A stretch of 64,000 bases of DNA from Cylindrospermum stagnale PCC 7417 (GTDB lineage: Bacteria > Cyanobacteriota > Cyanobacteriia > Cyanobacteriales > Nostocaceae), in NCBI RefSeq assembly GCF_000317535.1, contig NC_019757.1, positions 4,925,501-4,989,500 on the forward strand, given 5' to 3'. The position numbers were made by a program, and so were the translations under genes. The notes beneath the pieces are model-generated. The model was not told the DNA's origin and did no database searches. It saw only the letters and a list, made by a program, of their open reading frames with translations. This document shows, in pieces, positions 56,694 to 64,000 of the stretch. Every line of letters starts with the position of its first letter. Within the stretch, counting starts at the first letter, position 1.

Positions 56694-57050
56694 CTACCAG
56701 CAACACATAATTGTACTTCCTGTGCCGATTGCTCCACCAGCCACACTTTCCAACTCTTGTTCTGACAATTCCCGGTTAGTTGGTCTGGCTTTAATACCGT
56801 TAACACTATTGAGAGAACGGATATTCACAGATGGAGCAGAAGTTGACAAACCTAGAACCTTTCTTTCGGTGGAAACCATCACGGCTTTCACGTCATCAAG
56901 GGTAAAATCAAAACCGTTGGCCTTACCTTGTTCAACAGCTAATTGACCAAACTCATCTGCTTCAGTAGCATCCAAAGCCTGACGCAGCGCCGCATTTGCT
57001 GGTTGCGTTAAAAAATTTTCATGGTATTCAACAAAACTTTGCTGAGACAT
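56694..57050 (-). CDS. RiPP precursor peptide with Nif11-type leader and Trp-terminated core
   Basis: 118 residues. Leader 1-60 resembles Nif11-type leaders: FVEYHENFLTQPANAALRQA, then EFGQLAVEQGKANGFDFTLD. The end of the leader reads LSEQELESVAGG, the double-glycine-type cleavage site of Nif11/NHLP precursors. The core after it is AIGTGSTIMCCW: Ser and Thr for the LanB pair, two Cys for YcaO-TfuA, one C-terminal Trp for the halogenases. Start ATG 57050 with GAGGAAA seven bases upstream. Own spacer regions on both sides suggest separate transcription. No peptidase domain protein was seen in the window to cut at GG. Confidence 0.82.
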   Translation of the reverse strand: MSQQSFVEYHENFLTQPANAALRQALDATEADEFGQLAVEQGKANGFDFTLDDVKAVMVSTERKVLGLSTSAPSVNIRSLNSVNGIKARPTNRELSEQELESVAGGAIGTGSTIMCCW

Positions 57051-57494
57051 TATGCACTTTCCTCAAAATAGGATGATTGGCGTTTCTCTGAGCATCTGGA
57101 GCTAGGTAGCTAAATCTAAACCTGGGTAATTAACTTGATAAGTGTTATTTCCCAATCCTTAGACAACAGGTACAACAGATTAATTGCTTAAGTTTTAGAT
57201 TAATCAATACAATAATTACTTAAAGTGTACTCCGCTGTCTAGACAGTTTTGGTAAAATTTTGTGACGGAATAAAAATCAGATACACAGCGTTATTTTGTT
57301 TGAAAGTCGGCGCATTAAAATTTAACAATAGCGACAAAGTAAGACTTTCATGCTCTTATCTTCTTTGGGATTTCCAAGAAATAAATTATCCATCTTGTGG
57401 GGTGGGCTTCTAGCCCGCCCGGAATATTGTAAGTGTGGGGACACCCATCCCACAAGAAAATTTGGGATGTTTTTTTAATTGGAAGTCCCTTTGT
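57051..57494. other. Spacer upstream of the precursor gene
   Basis: 444 AT-rich bases, probably carrying the precursor promoter. A dispersed repeat with inverted ends CTTGTGGGGTGGG / CCCATCCCACAAG lies at 57394-57456, 38 bases behind the LanB elimination-domain gene, and may act as its terminator. Confidence 0.45.
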
Positions 57495-58343
57495 TTAAAG
57501 GGTTCGGAGTATAGCTTCAATCAGCCTGCCTGAATGACGCCAATCGAACCCGTGGCGGTGAAAATTAAACATCGCCACTGTAGCGAATATATCAGCCAGA
57601 TTCTGAGTCAATTGACCAATATCCTGGAGATTAACTAATTCCTTAGCCAGAACGTCGTTAGCTGTCGCGTATAGTTGCAATACATCTGCTTCTTGCCCTT
57701 TAACGCATCGAGATTTACACAAAGTTTCAATAGAAAACAGTTCAACTGCGGGAATTGTGGTTCCAGGAGGTGCGGGAATCAAAGCCCCTAAGCTGCGCCA
57801 AGCTGCCTGCATAGATACCTTATCTAACAGGCCACGGGTAAACAGATCATTCGACAAAGTTGTTAAAAGTAAGTCTTTGGGGATAACACTCAGGTTATCT
57901 CGATAGAGATAGTCAAGGATCAGCCACATTGAAGTGTCTACGTCGAAGTGTTGATGAACCCACTTCATGGCTGCAAGCCCACCAAATCGCTCTGTTTCCG
58001 GCTGATAGTCGCTAAAAAAAAATAGATTAATAAAATTCTCACGCTCAAGAGTATACATGAGATCGGAGAGTTCTGCGATCGCGATGCGGGTGCTCTTGCC
58101 CATCACCTCTTGCTGCTCCACTTTTATAAAAAACCGCAGCCGGACATCTGGGGGTTTTCTCATAAAGAAGAACCAGCGCAGCAAACCACTGTTCCGCCAG
58201 TGAGTCACCAGGGGTGCGATTTGAGCAAAAAGGGCACGAGCGCTCGGTAGTGCCCCCTCCTGATGCCTGACAAGTCCCACATTGAGTTGCACCCACTGCC
58301 CGTTTTCCCAGTCCTGTTGAGTTGAATTTAATTTATTAGTCAT
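57495..58343 (-). CDS. LanB elimination-domain protein (SpaB_C / thiopeptide-type biosynthesis domain)
   Basis: 282 residues. The opening WVQLNVGLVRHQEGALPSA, the RWFFFMRKPPDVRLRFFI block and the ERFGGLAAMKWVHQHFDVD segment are typical of the 'thiopeptide-type bacteriocin biosynthesis' domain. In class I LanB pathways this domain eliminates glutamate from glutamylated Ser/Thr; related proteins form the pyridine ring of thiopeptides. It completes the split LanB whose other half is 14 kb away. Start ATG 58343 overlaps the stop of the JmjC gene by four bases. Confidence 0.82.
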   Translation of the reverse strand: MTNKLNSTQQDWENGQWVQLNVGLVRHQEGALPSARALFAQIAPLVTHWRNSGLLRWFFFMRKPPDVRLRFFIKVEQQEVMGKSTRIAIAELSDLMYTLERENFINLFFFSDYQPETERFGGLAAMKWVHQHFDVDTSMWLILDYLYRDNLSVIPKDLLLTTLSNDLFTRGLLDKVSMQAAWRSLGALIPAPPGTTIPAVELFSIETLCKSRCVKGQEADVLQLYATANDVLAKELVNLQDIGQLTQNLADIFATVAMFNFHRHGFDWRHSGRLIEAILRTL

Positions 58344-59353
58344 CTCAAACCAGCAACTTGTTTAAGAATCGCTTCACGTCTTCTCAACTCCCGAATATTC
58401 TTCACAGGCTCAAGGCCAAGATATTGCTGACGAATCATTAAGCATAGATAGTTTAAAGCCGCCTGGCGATCGCTTTCACTCTCATAGAATGAATGGCTTA
58501 CGGCCTCTAACCTGTTCAACCATTCTAGATGATGTGACTGAACTTCTGTCTCATCGCTTAGTAACAGTGAAAGGGACTGAACATCAACCGAAGGTGCTCG
58601 AAAAAGTTCAGCCAATCGACGATTATAAGCATTGCGCCCCAAACGATAAGCAATCGACATAGCAGGTTCCAAATATTCAATATAATGCCAGATCATCATC
58701 GGCATAAAAATGGTTTCACCGGGGTGAAGCACCACATCAAATGCATTGGTATATCGGAGAAAATCTGTTTTTTCCGCTTCTGACATCTTCTCTAAAAAAA
58801 TGCCACTTGTACGGCACAGATTAGACTGATCAATGGCATCTAGCTTTTGAGTTTCACGCGGATGAATCAGTACAAATCGCTTTGTGCCAAAAACTTGAAA
58901 CAACAAGACATTACGCTGATCAGCATCATAATGTAAATGAGCATAGTTATGGCTCCCAGCGACAAACATATTGGAGTAGAGATCGCTACCATCACCTAAG
59001 TCTTGGTATGAGTTAAGGGGCAATAACTCAAGCAGCTTTTGGGGTGTAGGATACTCAGCACAGATATCAAGACTGGTAGGTTGTGCTTGTAAAAAGTCAA
59101 GATATGCGCCTAAGTTCATCATTCGCTGAACATCGGCTGATGTTGAATCTAGCAAATGAGCAATGTAATTTGGACAAATTTGAATTGGTATATCAGTGAG
59201 TCCTGTTCTTACCTTCTCTAGGGTATCCATCTGACGCAGTGATGAATCTTCAAAGAAGTTGGTGATAATTACCGGGCGTTGGGTCAGGATATACTCTCGG
59301 TAAAACACATCTGCTGGTGGTGCTTCGATACGGTCGATGTTGTTGAGAACCAT
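58340..59353 (-). CDS. JmjC/cupin-like 2-oxoglutarate-dependent oxygenase
   Basis: 337 residues. N-terminal YREYILTQRPVIITNFF is the usual start of the cupin_8 (JmjC-like) family. Metal ligands His141 and Asp143 are in YAHLHYDADQ, and the distal His223 is in MMIWHYIEYL. The cofactor-binding lysine is probably in FGTKRFVLIHP. These enzymes hydroxylate amino-acid side chains of proteins and RiPPs. Coupled by ATGA overlap to the LanB elimination-domain gene, so it most likely hydroxylates the precursor; residue unknown. Confidence 0.8.
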   Translation of the reverse strand: MVLNNIDRIEAPPADVFYREYILTQRPVIITNFFEDSSLRQMDTLEKVRTGLTDIPIQICPNYIAHLLDSTSADVQRMMNLGAYLDFLQAQPTSLDICAEYPTPQKLLELLPLNSYQDLGDGSDLYSNMFVAGSHNYAHLHYDADQRNVLLFQVFGTKRFVLIHPRETQKLDAIDQSNLCRTSGIFLEKMSEAEKTDFLRYTNAFDVVLHPGETIFMPMMIWHYIEYLEPAMSIAYRLGRNAYNRRLAELFRAPSVDVQSLSLLLSDETEVQSHHLEWLNRLEAVSHSFYESESDRQAALNYLCLMIRQQYLGLEPVKNIRELRRREAILKQVAGLR

Positions 59354-59664
59354 GTTTTTTTGTTGGTAATATGCAGTAATGCTGCTTTAAGCCAGCTTAT
59401 CTTGTCAACCTTTCTTTTCTTGACTTAACATCTACGGAATTAAGAACAGGTGGTGGACTAATCCAATATTTTAGATACATTTAAGCGCAATACCTGTGAA
59501 TGAAATCGATAATCAAGAGCAAATTTACAAATTTTAAAATACTATGGAAGCAGTATTTTTTTAAACGCCCTCGCAATCAAGTAGAACCTTAATAATTATC
59601 TACTAACTGAAATCTAGGTAAATATATAAATATTCTAATTCAAAAGTTTAAGTAAACCAACTAT

Positions 59665-60115
59665 TACAGGGTGGCGGAAATAAACAGACTATTAAATAGC
59701 CAAAATTTTGCCATTATATGTCCACTTAAAAGATTTAGCCATTGTTTGATTAAAATAGTCGATAAACTGGAGGATTCTATTTTTCAAATCATCCTAACTA
59801 AGGAAACTTGCTCTTCTGAGTAACTTGCGAACCAAAATACTGAACCAAATTTCAATTTGATTAAGCCACGAAGAATGTTTGGGTGTGTAATGAAAAATAA
59901 TTCGATGTGCTGGGTCACTTAAAAAAGCCGCACGGGATTTCATAGATTTGAGGATGCCACTTTGACCCTTAATACCCAAGTCAATATCCAAACCTTCTTT
60001 TTCTGCAACCAGGCGCACCAATGATTGAGACTGGTGAGTATTCAGGCAATCCATAATTTTAACCTGATCATTTATTCTCCCACATATATGGTCTGTTTAT
60101 TTCCGCCTACCTGTA
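59665..60115 (-). mobile_element. Internally deleted IS630-family element
   Basis: Ends TACAGGGTGGCGGAAATAAA (from 59665) and its inverse TTTATTTCCGCCTACCTGTA (to 60115) match in about 18 of 20 positions and start with the TA target dinucleotide of IS630/Tc1 elements. Only 451 bases remain of an original of about 1.1 kb; the 5' half of the transposase is deleted. The insertion truncated the gene whose 3' end is at 60116-60322. Confidence 0.8.
59692..60090 (-). pseudogene. IS630 transposase remnant with in-frame stop
   Basis: C-terminal part of a DDE transposase: [18 protein letters not shown] carries the second Asp, and [20 protein letters not shown] carries the Glu. The first Asp and the N-terminal helix-turn-helix part are missing. 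An in-frame TAG at 59794-59796 splits the normal tail, which continues LKNRILQFIDYFNQTMAKSF to TAA 59692-59694. Inactive. Confidence 0.85.
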
Positions 60116-60322
60116 CTAGAGTCAGTTAATAAAATTCCTGTAACTAACAAGGAATCAATTGCAATTGATGCTATCAAACAAAAAATTAAGGAGAATCCAA
60201 CGCTCAAACAGCGGCTAATTAGTGCCTCAAAAGCAGGAGGTACAGAGGCATTAAAAGCAATATTTGATCACCCTGTCATTGGCATTTCTATCGAGACAAT
60301 AAAAGGGTTCTTAGAAGCATAA
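60116..60322 (+). pseudogene. 3' end of a truncated effector-associated-domain type gene
   Basis: From the IS630 end an open frame of 68 codons reads IDAIKQKIKENPTLKQRLIS, ASKAGGTEALKAIFDHPVIG and ISIETIKGFLEA. This KAGGTEALK...HP pattern is common at the end of small effector-associated domains in Nostoc proteins. The 5' part of the gene is lost to the left of the IS; nothing matching was found on the other side. The remaining DNA from 60323 to 60529 holds nothing recognisable. Confidence 0.45.
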
Positions 60323-60529
60323 CCAGATCATTAACGCCCGAGAAAACCTTTTCTACTGTACTAAACTAATTCCTCTGGCACAGGACTGATGGGTTGCGGT
60401 TTGAGTGACATATCCCTTACGATCCTGGCTATATATAGTGCCAATCTTAGAGTGACACTCTACAGAACTCCTGTCTACTTTTGACTTCGCCAACAGCATC
60501 CGATTCGCGTCAAAATTGCTTCTAAGCTG

Positions 60530-61870
60530 CTACGCAGATTCTCCATTATTTACAAGTCCATCTTGAAAGTTGACTTGTGCTTCTGATACCAAAATAGCAT
60601 CAGGCAGTTCATCTTCTACTTGCCGCAGAGGGGGATAGAGATAAGCAAAAAAGGTTGACAATATTAACAAAAAGCCTAAGACGATAAATAATAAGTCAAT
60701 GCCATGACCTGAACCTACTCCAATAATTTGTCCTAGGCTTCCTGCTAAGAAACCATCGACAGCCATTAAAGGTTCAAAAATATACTCATCTATCGGTCCG
60801 GCAATCAGAGCAGCCAAAGGCAGGCTTGACAAAGATACCATTCGTTTTAAAGAAAAGACTCTTCCCTGAACCTCCGGTGCAACTTTCATTTGCCAGATCG
60901 TTTGGGAGCAAGTACGGTAAATCGGCACACCGAAAGAGAACAGAAATGCGCCAAAGCACATAACTAACATAGAACTGTGCCATACAAACATTATAATGGC
61001 TGCCGCTGACAGTATAATATTAACAAACATCCCCATAACACGATGCTTTGGTCCTGACCAAGCAATCATCAGGAAACTGCCCATCAGCATAGCGAAACCA
61101 CGGATAGATTCGATAATGCCTAACTGTATGGGTGTGAAGAAAGAGAGTATTAAGGGTTGTAACAGTACCATTACGATTCCTAAAAACAGGTTAATTGTAG
61201 CGGAGTAAATCAATAGTCCCAGTAATCCAGGTCTGTTGGTAATATACATTAAGCCATAGACTAGTTCTTCCCATAAAGAACGCCTTTCTTGTGAGCCTGT
61301 AGTAATAGTTTCTAGTTCTGGGAAGCTAACACAGAGTAAAGTGATCATTGCAAAGCCGAAGGTAACGAAGTCGGCTACAATAACACCCCGCAGTCCTACT
61401 ATGCCAAGTAATACTCCAGCTAGTGAGGGAGCAATGAGTTGAGCTATACTACTTCCCAAACCTACCATTGTAGTAGCGCGACTCAACTGCTCTTTAGGAA
61501 TCAATAGAGTAGTAGCCGCTGCATAGGCAGGCCACTGAAAAGCACTGAGGGAGGAACTAATTGCTGTAGTTAAATATATATGCCATACTTGCAGATTACC
61601 AGTAGCTAGCAATATGGCGATCGCCAGAGTACATAAACCACTGCCAAAGTCGCTGATAATCATCACCCAGCGTCGGCTGTGGCGATCAACTATAATACCA
61701 GCTACAAGGGAAATTACTACCAAAGGTAGAGTTTGAGACAGAGCAATCAGAGCAAAGTTGGTGACTGACCCTGTAGTTTGGTAAACCCATACTCCTAGCG
61801 CAAAACCTGTCAGACTAGAGCCTATTAAGGAAATTAACTGACCAGCCCAGACGAATATGAAAGTTTTCAT
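60530..61870 (-). CDS. MFS transporter (MFS_3, drug/siderophore-exporter type)
   Basis: About 446 residues from ATG 61870 (MKTFIFVWAGQLISLIGSSL); the open frame extends to 61996 but those 42 residues are unlike the family. Twelve hydrophobic segments. The cytoplasmic loop VDRHSRRWVMIISD after helix 2 is the MFS motif A region, and APEVQGRVFSLKRM repeats it in the second half. This is the exporter closest to the precursor and modification genes, on the same strand as them, and no ABC exporter is present in the locus. Export of the mature product is inferred. Confidence 0.8.
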   Translation of the reverse strand: MKTFIFVWAGQLISLIGSSLTGFALGVWVYQTTGSVTNFALIALSQTLPLVVISLVAGIIVDRHSRRWVMIISDFGSGLCTLAIAILLATGNLQVWHIYLTTAISSSLSAFQWPAYAAATTLLIPKEQLSRATTMVGLGSSIAQLIAPSLAGVLLGIVGLRGVIVADFVTFGFAMITLLCVSFPELETITTGSQERRSLWEELVYGLMYITNRPGLLGLLIYSATINLFLGIVMVLLQPLILSFFTPIQLGIIESIRGFAMLMGSFLMIAWSGPKHRVMGMFVNIILSAAAIIMFVWHSSMLVMCFGAFLFSFGVPIYRTCSQTIWQMKVAPEVQGRVFSLKRMVSLSSLPLAALIAGPIDEYIFEPLMAVDGFLAGSLGQIIGVGSGHGIDLLFIVLGFLLILSTFFAYLYPPLRQVEDELPDAILVSEAQVNFQDGLVNNGESA

Positions 61871-62044
61871 TTTAAAAATATTTATTGCTTTTTTACCTAA
61901 TTTTTGGACTTTGGACAAAAATAATGGTCCGCGCAAAATTAGACTCTGGAGCGCAATAGGAATCATTACTGCCGAACAGTTAGGTGATGTTGTCAATGGT
62001 GCCGTTGTTGTTGCGGTCTAACGTCGGCAAGGCATTATCCGGCT

Positions 62045-62557
62045 TTACCCACCTTTTGCCAGGGAATACTTATTGTTTACTTGCTTGTCAACTTGACGTT
62101 GTAAATCCTGTTCCTCAGAGCGCGGCAGGTAGGTGAGGGAACTCAACTCCTGCAACTGTACCCCGAAGTGGGTTAACACAGAAAAGTAACCCTGTGGGTT
62201 AAAGGGCAGCACGATTCCTTTCAACCCTACTATGGCTTGCCAAAGTGCGATCGCATCCCCGACGCTGTGTGCCTGAAAAAACACCCAGATGAACAACAAA
62301 GCTATAAAAGTCACGCTCCATGCCAACCACTTTGGTAAGGAAATCCCCTGCTTACGCCACCACTGATCAAGGCACAGATACGCCCCATGCAGTCCACCAA
62401 ACACCACAAACGTCCAGTTGGCACCGTGCCACAGTCCAGCCAGCAGCATGGTAATTATCAGATTAAGATACTGGCGGATTTCTCCTTTGCGGTTGCCGCC
62501 CTGGGGAATATACAGGTAATCTTTGAGAGAAAATTGAGATAGAGAATACTCAACAAT
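62045..62557 (-). pseudogene. C-terminal fragment of an MBOAT (AlgI-like) acyltransferase
   Basis: Reads YLYIPQGGNRKGEIRQYLNL, then ITMLLAGLWHGANWTFVVFG, with the catalytic His of membrane-bound O-acyltransferases in LWHGANW. The normal 300 or so N-terminal residues are missing; an in-frame TAA lies just upstream (62558-62560). Two membrane segments remain. Not functional. It has no visible relation to the RiPP genes. Confidence 0.75.
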
Positions 62558-62751
62558 TTACGCTTAGTCATTCAACCTTTCATATTCTTTAATTTACTAA
62601 AACCTTGGCTCAGAGTTTTTCCAGTTTCGCATTTATTGATTGGATTTATAACACTAATTGCATTGATGAATCGAATGCGAGGTGCTATTCCAAATACCTG
62701 AGAATCTGAAGATTTCTTATTTTCCTCTGCCTAGAGTGATAGAAGAGCGTT

Positions 62752-62875
62752 AGGGACTTCCAACTAAAAAAATATTCCATCGCTTTGGCGAACATGGGAA
62801 GCAGGGGGCGTAGGGGAAGAATCTAATAATCATCTTCGCTTCCAAAATTGAATAATTTAATTTCTGGAAGTCCCT
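62752..62875. mobile_element. Small MITE-like element
   Basis: AGGGACTTCCA (62752-62762) and TGGAAGTCCCT (62865-62875) are perfect inverted ends enclosing 102 bases. The same end sequence occurs at about 57480-57490 (TGGAAGTCCCT). It lies in the otherwise empty stretch 62558-62970. Confidence 0.6.
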
Positions 62876-62970
62876 TACTCTTCTCTATTAATTGTGAGGT
62901 ATATCTTGTCCTAAAAGGTCAATATTTACCTCAAAGCACAACAACAAAGCTAGAAGTGACTGAAAAGCTA

Positions 62971-64000
62971 TCATGCCTTTGATTTTTTTGAACATTCCCA
63001 TTTGTAGATCTGCTGATGTACTATTGATGAAGCAATGTAACTCCTAAGTATTGTCCCGCCATTGTCTCTCAAGTCTAAATCACTGGAGGGAATCAGCTTT
63101 ATGCACTCATCGCATGCCCAGAACAGAAATAGGCTAGTTGATACGTAATTTTGAAACGAGTAACAGCGCATAATGGACTCACAAAGATCACTGACGAGCT
63201 GAGATAATGAAGCAACAGCTTCAGAACAAGTAATCCGATCACCAAAATTTAAGTTTACGGAAGAGTAATTTTGTTTTGCTGCCTCACTACACCAACGAAG
63301 AATAGTCTTTGAGCATCTTACTAAGTCAGGCGGAGACAGGATATGAGAAATTTGGGGTTGAGCTATCTCTCCAGTCCACTTGAAAAGCCGCTGCTCCAAG
63401 TCGGGTAGTCTCATTTCCCTTATTCTATTCCTAGACCACTTTCTGATCTCCTCTTTGGCATTTGCATACAAGATCAAATCCAGTGGTCCATGCTTGTCAT
63501 AGAACATCATGTTTTCAACTACAAGTCGAACAAATTCGTCAATATTTAATTCTTCACCAAACAGAATAAACTCAGAAGAGAACTTAAGTTCTTCAATTTC
63601 AGGTGAGTTCAGCACAGCTTCTTTCCACGCTTGAACTTGTTTGTTCGATAATTGTTTGGTTTGTTGCTCAATTAGTTTTACACCATCAAGTGCTGGTTCA
63701 AAAATTTGCTCAATTGCATCAGCAATAGAATGAGACTGGGCTGTGAGCACAGAGATGAACAAATCTCCGTTGCTCTGCTCTTGTCTAACAAGAATTTGCT
63801 GCAAGAAATCGGACATATTTGGTAAAGGCTCTTCTAGTAGACCACCTGGATTATCGAAAGCAGAGTGGAAAGCTATGATTAATGAGCTTCTAGAGTGTCC
63901 TTCAATAGTGCGAAACCTGTGATGTATTAAAGAGCCTGCTGCAAAAACAATTGTTGTTGGCTCATTATCATTGGACACTTCTACTACGCTAGGTAATAGA
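62971..64000 (-). CDS. Protein of unknown function, partial at the right window edge
   Basis: The frame is open from TGA/TAA at 62971 to the window end. A GTG at 63978 is a possible start (VSNDNEPTTIVFAAGS), but the frame continues upstream (LLPSVVE), so the gene may be longer. At least 335 residues, soluble, with helical segments; about 30% charged. No family recognised. Codon use is normal for the organism. Confidence 0.5.
   Translation of the reverse strand, partial: LLPSVVEVSNDNEPTTIVFAAGSLIHHRFRTIEGHSRSSLIIAFHSAFDNPGGLLEEPLPNMSDFLQQILVRQEQSNGDLFISVLTAQSHSIADAIEQIFEPALDGVKLIEQQTKQLSNKQVQAWKEAVLNSPEIEELKFSSEFILFGEELNIDEFVRLVVENMMFYDKHGPLDLILYANAKEEIRKWSRNRIREMRLPDLEQRLFKWTGEIAQPQISHILSPPDLVRCSKTILRWCSEAAKQNYSSVNLNFGDRITCSEAVASLSQLVSDLCESIMRCYSFQNYVSTSLFLFWACDECIKLIPSSDLDLRDNGGTILRSYIASSIVHQQIYKWECSKKSKA

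Overview
The window looks like chromosomal DNA of a filamentous, probably heterocystous cyanobacterium (Nostoc-like). The HIP1-type octamer GCGATCGC is frequent. Typical cyanobacterial short palindromic repeats and heptamer tandem repeats are scattered through the intergenic DNA. Several gene families (geosmin synthase with two encapsulin-type partners, Nif11-leader peptide, lasso B2 protein with HprK-like kinase, IS1341-type TnpB) are ones I associate with Nostocales. I see no rRNA, tRNA or CRISPR array.

Layout. (1) 1-5.6 kb: the 3' part of a lasso-peptide type RiPP cluster on the + strand: HprK-like kinase, family 2 glycosyltransferase, a decayed epimerase, B2 transglutaminase-like protease, ABC exporter and nucleotidyltransferase. 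The precursor, leader-binding protein and cyclase would lie to the left of the window. (2) 6.3-7.2 kb: methionine aminopeptidase. (3) 7.7-21.3 kb: a polymorphic-toxin island. A 1345-residue DUF4157 (eCIS-core) protein is followed by a long run of small, AT-rich candidate immunity genes, two orphan toxin tips (papain-fold and HNH-like), a frameshifted gene, duplicated gene ends and MITE insertions. (4) 22-32 kb: mostly housekeeping genes (amidase, exonuclease, ketol-acid reductoisomerase, type-2 NADH dehydrogenase), with one TnpB element inside and a second just after. Each TnpB gene is paired with a divergent ribbon-helix-helix gene. (5) 33.8-39.2 kb: a minus-strand geosmin operon: bifunctional geosmin synthase followed by two family 2B encapsulin-like shell proteins with cNMP-binding-type domains.

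(6) 39.7-61.9 kb: the most interesting part, an apparently undescribed hybrid RiPP locus. The likely precursor (56694-57050, minus) has a Nif11-type leader, a VAGG cleavage motif and a 12-residue core ending Met-Cys-Cys-Trp. Around it are a split LanB dehydratase (glutamylation part at 41.1-43.4 kb, elimination part at 57.5-58.3 kb), a TfuA-YcaO pair whose YcaO lacks the PxPxP tail, and a JmjC/cupin hydroxylase. There are also two metallo-beta-lactamase fold proteins, two flavin-dependent tryptophan halogenases and an MFS exporter. One halogenase is fused to an N-terminal Ocin-ThiF/E1-like leader-binding module with two CxxC pairs. I infer a chlorinated or brominated, dehydrated, azole- or thioamide-containing peptide, with the C-terminal Trp as the natural halogenase target. 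Two paralogous Ser/Thr kinases sit inside the locus and may or may not belong to it.

(7) 59.4-64 kb: relics (an IS630 deletion derivative, an MBOAT fragment, a truncated effector-associated domain) and an unrecognised gene running off the right edge.

All functions are assigned by reading motifs and gene context. No database search was run.
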